This document shows, one piece after another, positions 1 to 8,486 of a DNA stretch of 64,000 nt. How positions within the stretch are numbered: position 1 is the first letter of the stretch; each line of letters opens with the position of its first letter. The notes beneath the pieces were generated by a model. It did no database searches and had not been told where the DNA came from. It saw nothing but the letters and a program-made list of their open reading frames with translations. The stretch spans positions 124,001 to 188,000 of the forward strand of contig JAIUPO010000002.1 of NCBI GenBank assembly GCA_020160805.1. Reading direction: 5' to 3'. This DNA is from Actinomycetota bacterium (GTDB taxonomy: Bacteria > Actinomycetota > Actinomycetes > Actinomycetales > Dermatophilaceae). The translations under genes were made by a program, and so were the position numbers.

Positions 1-3000
1 CGAGCCCTAAATCCCGGTCATAGCGCAAGTGCCACCCGGCCACGCTGGCCTCCAGGTTGTCGTCGAGTGGGAGGATCAACTGCTTCTCCAGCAGCGGTGA
101 ACGCTGCCACCCGACGAAGTCGCGTCCCAATGCCTCGAGCTCGCTGATGACTCGGTCGATGAGCCAGGGAGTCGTCATCGCTTGGGGCAGACGAATCGTG
201 GAGTTTGCCGCAGTGAGTGCCAAGTCGTCCGGGGGTGCGCTCAGCAAGACATGCCCAAGGTTGGCATGCGGAAATGGCGTGCCGAAAGGCAGGAGGCGGG
301 TGGTTCCCTGCGTCTGCTGGACAACAATCACTTCAAGGCCGTCCTCGCTGTCGCGCACTTGGGCGTGACCAACCGTCTTTTCGTCGTTCTCGGAGTCACC
401 AGCACGCCCAGCGAGCCACTCCATCAAGACATCCGAGGCGCGTGGCCCGCCGAGGAGGAATGTCTTGGCCCGGCGCGTCTGCTGATCCCGTCTGGTGGCC
501 GCGTCGCTTTCCGCCCTCTCCCACTCTCGCCTCCAACCCGGCACGGGGGGCATATCCGGGTCGTATGCAGCCCCAACCAGAACTGGCACATCGTCCGGCA
601 GGCAGATGTCGATGCCCGCGAGGTGGGGTGCTAATACGGCTGCGGCCCGCAGGAGGCGACTCTCGCCATACACCGCCCCGCTCCCCGGGTCGAGTTCGGG
701 CGGGTCGGTGTACTTCGGGTCAGGGGAACCCATGACAAGTAACCGGGGACGTCGCGAATTCGCCGGGCGATCAACTTCCCCGTCTCCGCGCCGATGACGA
801 TGGAGGCGTCCAGCGCGCTGCAAGAGAAGGTCGAGAGGAGCCAAATCCGTGACCATGAGGTCAGCGTCGATGTCGAGGGATTGCTCAAGAACCTGGGTGC
901 CGACGACCGCCAAACCCCACGGTCTCTCGCGGCCGGGGCGTGGCGGCCCGAGTTGGTCACGCAGGCTTCGTTCCCTGTCTGCTCGATCACTGGCCAGGAA
1001 CCGACTGTGGATCAAGGTGACGCGATCGCCGAGGGCGGCTTCGAGCGACGAATAGGTTTCTTGAGCTGCGGCCACGGTATTACGCACGACGACGACGACC
1101 GATCCCGCCTCAACGGCGTCCGTCACTGTCCTGATCAGGCAATCCTGCTGCAACCTCTCGATCCGTAGCTGGCGACGCTCGCCATCCCAGGGGACGGCAC
1201 GGACTTCGGTGTGGTCGTTCTGCACGGTGATCTGTGGGTAGCCCGGGGCGTCAAGTTGGCGGGGAACCCCACGCTGTCGTCCTTTGGCGTATGCCGCCAC
1301 GAGTTCTCGGCGCTGTGCAGGCGGCAGGGTTGCGGAGAGCAGGATCACCGGCGTGCCGAAGGCACCCAGCCACTCAAGGACGCGGACGAGGTAGGTCCGC
1401 ATGTAATCGTCAGCGGCATGCACCTCATCGACAATTACCACCTTGCCGGCGAGGCCCAGGTGTCGCAGGGCGACGAATCGTGATTTCAACCCGCCAAAGA
1501 GCGCCTGGTCGATCGTGCCCACGACGATATTGGCCAGGACTCCCCGACGCCGACCGTTGAGCCAACTCGACACGATGGCTGCCTCCCGGACGTCATCGAG
1601 ATCGCCGAATTCGCGCTCGGCGGCATTGATCCCGATGATGCGCGCACCGGGCCCGATGCCTCGGTAGCTCTCGTTCAGGCGGGCCTTGCCGTGCGCTAGG
1701 AAGATGGTGGAAGGGTCGGTCGTGTCGAGATGCCCGGTCCATGCATGAACGCGCTCGAACATGGCATCCGAGGTCGCCATAGTCGGGAGAGCGACAAAGA
1801 CCCCGCCGCATCCGAAACGCGCAGCGAGTACCTCCGCGGCGAGCAAGGCGGCCTCGGTCTTACCGGAGCCCGTCGGTGATTCGATGAGCAGCAGGGAGGG
1901 TTCGGTGACTTCGCGGGCGATTCGAACGGCTTCGACCTGAACTGCGGTTGGGGTGGCTCCCACCTCGGGAAAGCGTCGCCGCATGAGGGCTTCGGCGTTC
2001 GCGTCATCGATGCGAAGCCGCAGAGGGCTGCGTAGGTCGTGGCCAATGCGTGCACGACGTGCTCGCTCTGGTGATGGGGTCGCATCCTGATGTGGAAAGC
2101 GCATGTCATCACTCGCCAGCCAGTCTGCTACGACAATGACGGCGCTCACTAGGACCTGGGCCTCGGGCGAGAGTGGCACGGTCGACCACTGAGCGAAACG
2201 GGCTTCGGCGCCGGTGATGGTTGCCAAAACCGTGAGGAGTTCATCCTGGACGGCGCCCCAAGCAGGCACGTCGGCGCCGGTCCACTCTCGCCGGAGTCGA
2301 AGATCCTCTAGTTCTCCCCACGTCGGCGGAACTCCGTGGTGCATCCCGACAGGCAGAGCGTAGGTCCTAGCAATGTCTCGGTGTAGGCCATGGCGCCGCT
2401 CAAGCCAGTCCGTGACGAAGGCTTGACCAATCCGGCAATGAGGTGGCAACTTGATTCCCCCCCCGACGGCATACGGAGGACAGGTCAAGCCGTGGCGCGC
2501 CATACGGTCCAAGAGATCGTCGTAGCCGCGCGTCATACGCGCTTTCACGGCGAAGCCGGGGCTGGCCTTGCCAATGTCGTGGACTCCGGCGAGCCAGGTC
2601 ACGAGCAGACGACCATCGAGGTCCCCGTTCGGAAGGCCACGACTGATCACCCTTCGGACGTTTGGGGCGAGCCATTGGTCCCAGAGCAACGCGGCGACGG
2701 CGGCCGAATCTGTTAAGTGACGGGTGAGCGGCATCCAGGTGCCCGCATCCTTATTCGTTTTCGCCCAGACGGAGTCCGCAGCCTCGGAGAAGGACGGAGT
2801 GGGCGCGGCCACGGCGCGAGCTTGCGGCAACTCCGGAACCGGTCGGCTCGGGGGAGTCTGGGCGGTGTCGAAGTGCACCGAGGCCAGGCGTCGCTGCGAC
2901 ACGTCGAGAAACTCGACGACATCCGGGGCTACGTAGAGGGCCCGGGCCTGATCACTTCTCCTCGTGACGATTCCAGCATCCGCAAGTTCGCGGAAAGCAG

Positions 3001-4096
3001 CATTCGCGGGAACTGGCCCGATCCCGAGCAAGCGTTCGGCCGTCTCGGTCGTCATGGCAGGTGCCTGGGTGATGGTGTCGAGAATGCGAAGCACGGCCGC
3101 GTCGCCGCGGGGTTTAGCTCGCTTGCCCTCGGACTGTCGGAGTTGTGTGAGGCGCCTGTCCCACTCGTCCCGCAGGGTCGCCACGTCGGAGGCGATTTCT
3201 TGGGCCTGGTGCGCCGCGTCGACTGTTGCTCGGAGGAAGACGTCGAGCCACCCGTTCACGGCGCGATCTGCCTCGAATGAGGTAGGTGGGCCCTCGAACC
3301 GAAAGCGTTCCAGCCCGGCCATGTATTCGTCCGTGCGCGTCAGCAGGACGAGCGAGATGGGCAAGGGCACCGCCTGGTGCCGACCGCGCCGCGCGTGAGT
3401 TGCCTGGATGAGCGCCCTGCCGACACGTCCGTTGCCGTCGGCAAAGGGGTGAATCGTCTCGAACTGTGCGTGCAGGATGCCTGCCTGAACGAGGGGAGAC
3501 ATAGCGCGTGATTCGGCAAATGCAAGAAGGTCGACCAGGAGTCGTTCGACCTGTTCCGGCGGTGGGGGTACGAAGACTGCCGTCAGGGGGTTGTGGGACG
3601 AGCCGCCGATCCAGTTCTGCGCCGTTCGTATGCCGTGCAGGCGCGGCCGGTCGGGGAATAGGGCCGATTGCGCGGCAACCAAGTCTGAGACCCGAAGAGT
3701 TGGCTCCTCCGTCCATCGGCGGGCCATCTCACGAATTACGAGGAGGTTGTTGGCCACCGAGCGTGCCGAATCGCTGACTCCACGAATGTCTTCGTCAAGC
3801 GCTAGTCCGGCCAGAGCAATCTGCTGAGCGCCGGGGACGATGCCTTCTATCCATGAACTCGCCACCGCTTCGCAGCCGCGCAGGAGGGGTGATATTCCCG
3901 CGATGGGGGCATTGAGGGACTCGTCCATGCGGGCAACGGCGCCCTCGGCCTCGCGGAGCAGTGACTCGTTGTCAGAGGTCAGTGCAAAGCTCAGATCATG
4001 CAGTCGGTGAGGGATGTATGCGCCGTAGACGCCCGAAGCTCGGGCGGCACGCGTGCCGCCCGAGCCCGGCCAGAATCCCCCCTGGTAGGTCCCCAT
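1..4096 (-). CDS. cas3: Fic-Cas3 fusion: Fic (AMPylase-fold) domain joined to type I-E CRISPR helicase-nuclease Cas3, C-terminus beyond window
   Basis: One open frame runs from the ATG at 4096 (Shine-Dalgarno AGGAGGTG at 4101-4108) to the window edge, 1365 codons with no stop. Residues ~1-310 are a Fic protein: Fic_N-like helices with an S80-xxx-E84-G85 inhibitory motif, then the catalytic HPFADGNGRVGR starting at H216. Residues ~320-400 look like a winged helix. From ~442 the sequence is Cas3: the HD nuclease (H460, H506-D507, H586-H587), helicase Walker A with PTGSGKT at 741-747, DEVH at 890-893, and QRAGR at 1093-1097. All motifs lie in one frame, checked by codon phase. By family knowledge Cas3 is recruited by Cascade to nick and unwind target DNA, and Fic domains transfer AMP or similar groups to proteins. 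The fused role is unknown. The remaining cas genes should lie to the left. Confidence 0.93.
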   Translation of the reverse strand, partial: MGTYQGGFWPGSGGTRAARASGVYGAYIPHRLHDLSFALTSDNESLLREAEGAVARMDESLNAPIAGISPLLRGCEAVASSWIEGIVPGAQQIALAGLALDEDIRGVSDSARSVANNLLVIREMARRWTEEPTLRVSDLVAAQSALFPDRPRLHGIRTAQNWIGGSSHNPLTAVFVPPPPEQVERLLVDLLAFAESRAMSPLVQAGILHAQFETIHPFADGNGRVGRALIQATHARRGRHQAVPLPISLVLLTRTDEYMAGLERFRFEGPPTSFEADRAVNGWLDVFLRATVDAAHQAQEIASDVATLRDEWDRRLTQLRQSEGKRAKPRGDAAVLRILDTITQAPAMTTETAERLLGIGPVPANAAFRELADAGIVTRRSDQARALYVAPDVVEFLDVSQRRLASVHFDTAQTPPSRPVPELPQARAVAAPTPSFSEAADSVWAKTNKDAGTWMPLTRHLTDSAAVAALLWDQWLAPNVRRVISRGLPNGDLDGRLLVTWLAGVHDIGKASPGFAVKARMTRGYDDLLDRMARHGLTCPPYAVGGGIKLPPHCRIGQAFVTDWLERRHGLHRDIARTYALPVGMHHGVPPTWGELEDLRLRREWTGADVPAWGAVQDELLTVLATITGAEARFAQWSTVPLSPEAQVLVSAVIVVADWLASDDMRFPHQDATPSPERARRARIGHDLRSPLRLRIDDANAEALMRRRFPEVGATPTAVQVEAVRIAREVTEPSLLLIESPTGSGKTEAALLAAEVLAARFGCGGVFVALPTMATSDAMFERVHAWTGHLDTTDPSTIFLAHGKARLNESYRGIGPGARIIGINAAEREFGDLDDVREAAIVSSWLNGRRRGVLANIVVGTIDQALFGGLKSRFVALRHLGLAGKVVIVDEVHAADDYMRTYLVRVLEWLGAFGTPVILLSATLPPAQRRELVAAYAKGRQRGVPRQLDAPGYPQITVQNDHTEVRAVPWDGERRQLRIERLQQDCLIRTVTDAVEAGSVVVVVRNTVAAAQETYSSLEAALGDRVTLIHSRFLASDRADRERSLRDQLGPPRPGRERPWGLAVVGTQVLEQSLDIDADLMVTDLAPLDLLLQRAGRLHRHRRGDGEVDRPANSRRPRLLVMGSPDPKYTDPPELDPGSGAVYGESRLLRAAAVLAPHLAGIDICLPDDVPVLVGAAYDPDMPPVPGWRREWERAESDAATRRDQQTRRAKTFLLGGPRASDVLMEWLAGRAGDSENDEKTVGHAQVRDSEDGLEVIVVQQTQGTTRLLPFGTPFPHANLGHVLLSAPPDDLALTAANSTIRLPQAMTTPWLIDRVISELEALGRDFVGWQRSPLLEKQLILPLDDNLEASVAGWHLRYDRDLGL

Positions 4097-4136
4097 GTTG
4101 CACCTCCTAACCGCACGTCAGCGAGTAGATGTCTGC

Positions 4137-4166
4137 AAACTAGTGGACTCCGATACCGGATGTCAA
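4137..4166 (-). promoter_or_regulatory. Candidate sigma-70-type promoter of fic-cas3
   Basis: On the minus strand TTGACA (4161-4166) is followed after 18 bp by TAGTTT (4137-4142), about 40 bp upstream of the ATG at 4096. The -35 is a consensus match and the -10 is weak. Confidence 0.45.
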
Positions 4167-4209
4167 TGGTAAACGTTCTCGTAACAGTCTAGCTAACAGG
4201 TTGAGTCAT

Positions 4210-4300
4210 AAGTCCCCGCAGGGGCGGGGCGAGTGACCAGCTGGTTGGACAACAGGCCAGCCAACAGTGGCTCATCCCCTCGGAATGGCGGGGCAAGTCG
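4210..4300. repeat. Degenerate CRISPR-repeat-like units in the cas3 upstream region
   Basis: Within the 319-bp gap 4097-4415 two short GC palindromic units, 4212-4238 and 4269-4300, resemble type I-E repeats. The second begins GGCTCATCCCC and contains GCGGGG. The first, read in reverse, contains CCTGCGGGGA. They lie about 60 bp apart but are not identical and appear inverted to each other. A third weaker GC stretch is near 4321-4345. This is not a working array. It could be repeat debris or a regulatory crRNA-like remnant. The rest of the gap is AT-richer promoter sequence. Confidence 0.25.
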
Positions 4301-4402
4301 AATGGGCCATGCGATGAGGCTAGCCCGCAGGGGTGGCTTCATGCCGCGCCTCCGAGGGTCTCAATTTTCGCCCACCGACTACCCGCAAAAACAGTTAGTG
4401 AG

Positions 4403-4408
4403 TAATCT
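4403..4408 (+). promoter_or_regulatory. -10 element TAATCT for a leaderless start at 4416
   Basis: TAATCT ends exactly 7 nt before the ATG at 4416 and no Shine-Dalgarno is present, so transcription would begin at or next to the start codon. Confidence 0.45.
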
Positions 4409-4415
4409 TTTCTGC

Positions 4416-5624
4416 ATGGATAAGCCGACGGGCTACCTGCCACGCATCCTGGATGCCCGTTTGGTAGAGGCGATGGCGTCGGCACCGGTGGTGCTACTCG
4501 ATGGTCCGCGCGGTGTCGGGAAGACCACAACGGCTGCTCGAGTCTCCCGAACCGTCGTGATGCTTCCCCGGGACATGGACCAGCTGCACTACGACCCGGA
4601 GGCCTATCTACGCCAGCTGGAGCCTCCGGTCCTCCTCGATGAATGGCAGCTGGCCGGCTTAGAACTACTTTGGGCGATCAAGCGCATCGTCGACGCCGAT
4701 CCGTCACCCGGGCGCTTCATCCTGGCCGGAAGCGTCGAGCCTGCGGCACACGGCCCGACCTACCCGCTGACCGGTCGCGCGGTTCGGCTCGTGATGCGCC
4801 CCATGACAGCCGCCGAATTGAACGGCACGGGAGACCTGTCCAGTCCGCTGTCCGCTCTGCTCGCAGGCCAAGCACCAGCCCTGGGATCTGGGGCTGATGA
4901 GCAATTCACCATTGACCAGGTCTCCACATCGGGCTTTCCGGCCGCCCGCGCAATGCCCGAGCCAGCGGTCTTCCTTGAGGCCTATGCCAGCCTCGTGGCG
5001 CAGCGCGCCGGTGAGGAGGGGCGGGACGCCAGCCGGCTGCTCCGCACCCTGCGGGTGCTAGCCACGCTCACTGGTCAGGCGGTGCCCGATCAGCGCATCT
5101 GGGAAGCGGCGGACGTCAACAAAGTGACTCTCAAGGCCTATGACGACCTCTTGGAACGGGTCCACCTCAGTGTCCCATTGCCGGCATTCGAGAGCAATCG
5201 GCTCAAGCGACTGACGAGCTATCCCAAGCGATTCCTGGCCGACACGGCCATGGCGCTGACCCTGGCCGGACTCGATGTCACGCAACTGGCCAGCGATCCA
5301 CGACTGGCGGGCCGCTATCTCGAGTCCTATGTGGTGCAGCAGCTGCGTCCCCATGTCGACATGGCGCGCGCCCACCTCATGCACCTGCGCTCCAGCGCGG
5401 GCGAGAACGAGGTCGATGCCGTCGTGGAGACCAGGCACGGAGTCGTGGGGGTCGAGATCAAGCTCGCGCGGCGGGTTCGGAGTGAGGACGCGAAGCCGCT
5501 TGCGTGGCTCCGGGACTCCCTTGGAGAGCGTTTCCTTCAGGGCGTGGTCTTTCACACCGGCACAGATGTGTATTCCGTGTCGGACCGCGTGTATGCCGTC
5601 CCCCTAGGCCATGTCACCCGGTAA
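4416..5624 (+). CDS. AAA_14/DUF4143-family P-loop ATPase
   Basis: 402 aa. Walker A is GPRGVGKTT near residue 30, followed by the LLDEWQ Walker B-like motif and an AGS sensor. The C-terminal half ends with a DUF4143-type nuclease-like segment (GENEVDAVVE...GVEIK), which resembles the PD-(D/E)xK pattern with E, D and ExK. The longer frame begins at 4233, but the segment before 4416 is GC-palindromic non-coding sequence, and TAATCT sits 7 nt before the chosen ATG. Members of this family are widespread and poorly understood, and are often found in accessory or defence regions. It is divergent from fic-cas3 with a shared promoter region, so co-acquisition with the CRISPR locus is possible. A link in function is inference. 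Confidence 0.8.
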   Translation: MDKPTGYLPRILDARLVEAMASAPVVLLDGPRGVGKTTTAARVSRTVVMLPRDMDQLHYDPEAYLRQLEPPVLLDEWQLAGLELLWAIKRIVDADPSPGRFILAGSVEPAAHGPTYPLTGRAVRLVMRPMTAAELNGTGDLSSPLSALLAGQAPALGSGADEQFTIDQVSTSGFPAARAMPEPAVFLEAYASLVAQRAGEEGRDASRLLRTLRVLATLTGQAVPDQRIWEAADVNKVTLKAYDDLLERVHLSVPLPAFESNRLKRLTSYPKRFLADTAMALTLAGLDVTQLASDPRLAGRYLESYVVQQLRPHVDMARAHLMHLRSSAGENEVDAVVETRHGVVGVEIKLARRVRSEDAKPLAWLRDSLGERFLQGVVFHTGTDVYSVSDRVYAVPLGHVTR

Positions 5625-5682
5625 CCACGCGGGAGCGCCGTAGGTGGCTTTGGGTCGTCGCCTCGCGATCGGCGTCCTCGCG

Positions 5683-6160
5683 TCAGTTCTCGGAGCCAGA
5701 GGTGTGGTCGTCTTCTAGGCTGTACCGCCAGATGACGAAGTCATCGATCTGGATCCACGCGTCTGGGCCGACTCCCCACAGCCCGACGTAGATCAGCACG
5801 CGACGCAGATCGCCGGACGCGAAGGTGACCTCGTACTGGCTGTAGCTGGTGTCCTGGCAGTCGGGACTGACGGGAGCGGAACCCACGAGCTTGGTTTCGG
5901 CCAGGATCGGGCCGTCACCGTCGAGTTCGGCGGCGCCTCGCAGGTGAAGTAGCCGTCAGTCAGGGTGTCGGACAGACGCAGTCAGGCATAGACGGTGAAC
6001 GTCTCACCGGGCTCCACGTCGTGGAAGCGGTTGATGGCGTTCCACCCGGTGCTGCCGCGCACCCAGGCGTTATTGGCACCCTCGCGGGCGAACCCCTTGC
6101 CGATGTCATAGCCCGCGCGAATCGGACCTGCTGAGACATCAGTCGGGCGCACGGTCGGCT
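5683..6160 (-). pseudogene. Decayed carbohydrate-binding (galactose-binding-like) domain remnant
   Basis: Two minus-strand frames give consecutive parts of one beta-sandwich-like domain. The upstream part reads ...GWNAINRFHDVEPGETFTVYA and then stops at 5982-5984, where a Trp codon would be expected. The reading continues (LRLSDTLTDGYF) and after a frame change resumes as AAELDGDGPILAETKLV...GPDAWIQIDDFVI, ending at 5683. The pattern resembles CBM-like extracellular binding domains. A nonsense change and at least one indel are visible, and the N-terminal part of any parent protein is missing. Nothing gene-like is seen at 5625-5682 or 6161-6387. Confidence 0.6.
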
Positions 6161-6387
6161 CCGATCCGGGCCGGCGGGCTACAGGTATCGCCGCCTCGGA
6201 GCCGCGCGCACGCTCACGACCGGCCGATCGCGGCGAATCCTGTAGCCCACCGGCCCGGCCAGGCGCGCCGACGCACCCCGACCTCCGAGGCAGCCCGCCA
6301 GCGCCGTCGCTCAGGGCCAGGCCCGGGCAAGCCCGCGCTGCCCAAGCGTGCGGGAACCACGTAGATTGCTGCCACGTCATTACTCCT

Positions 6388-6408
6388 CGCGTGGCGCGTT
6401 GCCACGCG
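6388..6408. promoter_or_regulatory. Perfect 8-bp inverted repeat in the leader of the telA-pknG operon
   Basis: CGCGTGGC (6388-6395) and GCCACGCG (6401-6408) form a perfect inverted repeat with a 5-nt spacer, 60-80 nt before the telA start. It could be an operator or an RNA hairpin in the 5' leader of the eleven-gene operon. Confidence 0.4.
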
Positions 6409-6468
6409 GGGGAAAGCACACCGCATACGGCCGGCCGCAGGGGGCGGGCCAGAGGGAGAGCACGAAGT

Positions 6469-7701
6469 ATGTCCGAGCAGCCCCAGGACGCGGCCGTCCA
6501 GCCGCTCGCCCCGCCCATGGAGACCCTCACGCTCGAGGCGCCCCCGGCGGTCCTGGCGATCCCCACGACGTCCGCACCCAAGATGGCGCCGGCCGTGCCG
6601 GCCAGTGCGGTGCCGATGCTCGACCAGAAGGTCGACGGCTATCTCGATGCCCTGATGAAGTCCGAGACCAAGAGCCCGGAGTATGAAGCCAAGGCCACCG
6701 AGATGCGCACCATGGGTGACGACGACATCCGGCGCGCGGCCGAGTCGTCGAACCGCTTGCTGCAGAGCCCGGTCAAGGCGCTCCAGGAGGGCGGCCTCGC
6801 CAGCGGGTCCAAGGTCGGCAAGACGCTGCTGGAGCTGCGCCGCACCGTCGAGGAGCTCGACCCGAGCCAGGCGCAGGGCGCCAAGAAGGTGCTCGGAATG
6901 ATTCCGTTCGGGGACAAGATCAGCGACTACTTCCGCAAGTACCAATCCGCGCAGAGCCACCTCAATGGCATCCTGCACAGCCTGCGCAACGGCCAGGACG
7001 AACTGCAGCGCGACAATGTCGCCCTCAACCTCGAGAAGCAGCAGCTCTGGGACTCGATGGGCCGGCTGAACCAATACGTCTATATCGCCGAGAAGCTCGA
7101 CGCCAAGCTCGCGGCCCAGATCGCCACCCTCGACGCGACCGACCCGGAGAAGGCCAAGGCGCTGCGCGAGGATGTGCTGTTTTATGTCCGCCAGAAGCAC
7201 CAGGACCTGCTGACCCAGCTCGCCGTCAGCATCCAGAACTACCTCGCCATCGACATCGTCATCAAGAACAACATCGAGCTGATCAAGGGTGTCGACCGCG
7301 CGACGACGACGACGATCAGCGCGCTGCGCACGGCCGTCATCGTCAGCCAGGCGTTGTCCAACCAGCAGCTCGTTCTCGACCAGATCACCGCCCTCAACAC
7401 CACGACGAGCGGCCTCATCGAGCGCACCTCGGAAATGTTGAAGGACAACAGCATTCGCATCCAGGAGCAGGCGGCCAGCGCGACAATCGGCCTGCCGCAG
7501 CTGCAGCGCGCCTTCCAAAACATCTACGCCACCATGGACGCCATCGACACCTTCAAGGTGCAGGCGCTCGACAATATGGCCGCCACGATCGGGACCCTCG
7601 AAACCGAGGTCGCGAAGTCCCGCACCTACCTCGACCGCGTGCAGCGGCAGGACCAGCGGGTCATCTCCGGCAGCCTCGACATCGAGCGGCCGAACGCCTG
7701 A
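6469..7701 (+). CDS. telA: TelA-family protein (toxic anion resistance, PF05816)
   Basis: 410 aa. The start ATG at 6469 has AGGGAGAG about 10 nt upstream; a longer in-frame start at 6391 would overlap the leader hairpin. Residues 1-50 are a Pro/Ala-rich lead. The rest is almost entirely helical and matches TelA: KVGKTLLELRRTVEELDP, IPFGDKISDYFRKYQSAQ, then long amphipathic helices with IVIKNNIELIKGVDRAT. TelA proteins are linked to tellurite and other stress resistance and in Ter-type systems are thought to act at membranes, but their biochemistry is unknown. First gene of the operon, 41 bp before the next gene. Confidence 0.88.
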   Translation: MSEQPQDAAVQPLAPPMETLTLEAPPAVLAIPTTSAPKMAPAVPASAVPMLDQKVDGYLDALMKSETKSPEYEAKATEMRTMGDDDIRRAAESSNRLLQSPVKALQEGGLASGSKVGKTLLELRRTVEELDPSQAQGAKKVLGMIPFGDKISDYFRKYQSAQSHLNGILHSLRNGQDELQRDNVALNLEKQQLWDSMGRLNQYVYIAEKLDAKLAAQIATLDATDPEKAKALREDVLFYVRQKHQDLLTQLAVSIQNYLAIDIVIKNNIELIKGVDRATTTTISALRTAVIVSQALSNQQLVLDQITALNTTTSGLIERTSEMLKDNSIRIQEQAASATIGLPQLQRAFQNIYATMDAIDTFKVQALDNMAATIGTLETEVAKSRTYLDRVQRQDQRVISGSLDIERPNA

Positions 7702-7742
7702 CCGCGCACCCGCGCGGCCGGCTTCGACAAGGCTGACGACAT

Positions 7743-8486
7743 ATGGGAATCGGGGACTGGTTCGGTCTCGGGAAGAAGAAGGAGCCCGAGCCGATCATTG
7801 AGGTGCCCGCTGCCCCGACTAGTGAATCCCTCGCTGCCGCACTGGATTCCGTCGAAGCCATGGCCGCCGCGGGTCGCGTTCCGCCGATGGTCATGGCGCG
7901 GCTGAAGCGCGTGACGAATCTCGTCCGCGCGACCATCCCGCGCCTCGACAGCCTCGGTGGGGGGAGCGCCTCGGCATACAACGTGATGGCGACGGCGACC
8001 GACTACCTCCCCGGCGCGATCGGCGGCTACCTCCGGCTGCCGCGCGACTGGGCCGACACCCGCCCGGTCGATCGCGGCAAGACCTCGCTGCTGATCCTCA
8101 TCGACCAACTCGACCTGCTCGGGGCGACGATGGACAAGGTCTATGACGCGATCAACCGCGCCGACGCCGAGGCGCTGGTCGTCCACGGCCGCTTCCTGCA
8201 GGAGAAGTTCGGGACTCCGGCCGGGGGTGAGCTCGGCCTGGGTGCCGGGGCGATCACGCCGCCCATGCCCGGTGCAGGAGGTATGCCGAGTGGCCCGCTC
8301 GCGCCCCCCGCACCGTCCGCGTCGCGCCCCGCGCCGCCCCCGCCCGGGGACGACTGGCTCATCCCAGACCACGACCCCGACACCGGCGACATCCCCCACC
8401 TGGCGGCGAATCCCACTGCCGCACAGTCGAACCCAAGCCAACCGCCACCGCTGACGCCTCCCACCGGAAGGGACGCCCGCTCATGA
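7743..8486 (+). CDS. Uncharacterised operon protein with helical core and Pro-rich tail
   Basis: 247 aa, start ATG at 7743. No family recognised. An N-terminal amphipathic patch (MGIGDWFGLGKKKEPEP) could touch membranes. Residues ~25-155 are predicted helical (LKRVTNLVRATIPRLDSL, LLILIDQLDLLGATMDKVYDAI). Residues ~165-247 are a Pro/Ala/Gly linker containing PAPPPPGDDW. Its stop overlaps the start of the AAA+ gene by 4 bp (ATGA), so the two are translationally coupled. From its position it is probably a small adaptor of the TelA/AAA+ part of the system; this is inference. Confidence 0.7.
   Translation: MGIGDWFGLGKKKEPEPIIEVPAAPTSESLAAALDSVEAMAAAGRVPPMVMARLKRVTNLVRATIPRLDSLGGGSASAYNVMATATDYLPGAIGGYLRLPRDWADTRPVDRGKTSLLILIDQLDLLGATMDKVYDAINRADAEALVVHGRFLQEKFGTPAGGELGLGAGAITPPMPGAGGMPSGPLAPPAPSASRPAPPPPGDDWLIPDHDPDTGDIPHLAANPTAAQSNPSQPPPLTPPTGRDARS

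Noticed and set aside
3114-3716. A 200-aa minus-strand protein in the Fic region
   Set aside because: It is in a different frame from the motif-bearing Fic-Cas3 frame, has low-complexity Arg/Pro composition and no motif: a shadow.
4210-4345. A functional CRISPR array
   Set aside because: Units are not identical, spacing is irregular for the third, and orientation differs. Only a degenerate remnant can be argued.
6214-7518. A 434-aa minus-strand frame opposite telA
   Set aside because: Arg/Leu/Asp-rich antisense shadow of a GC3-rich gene with no domain.
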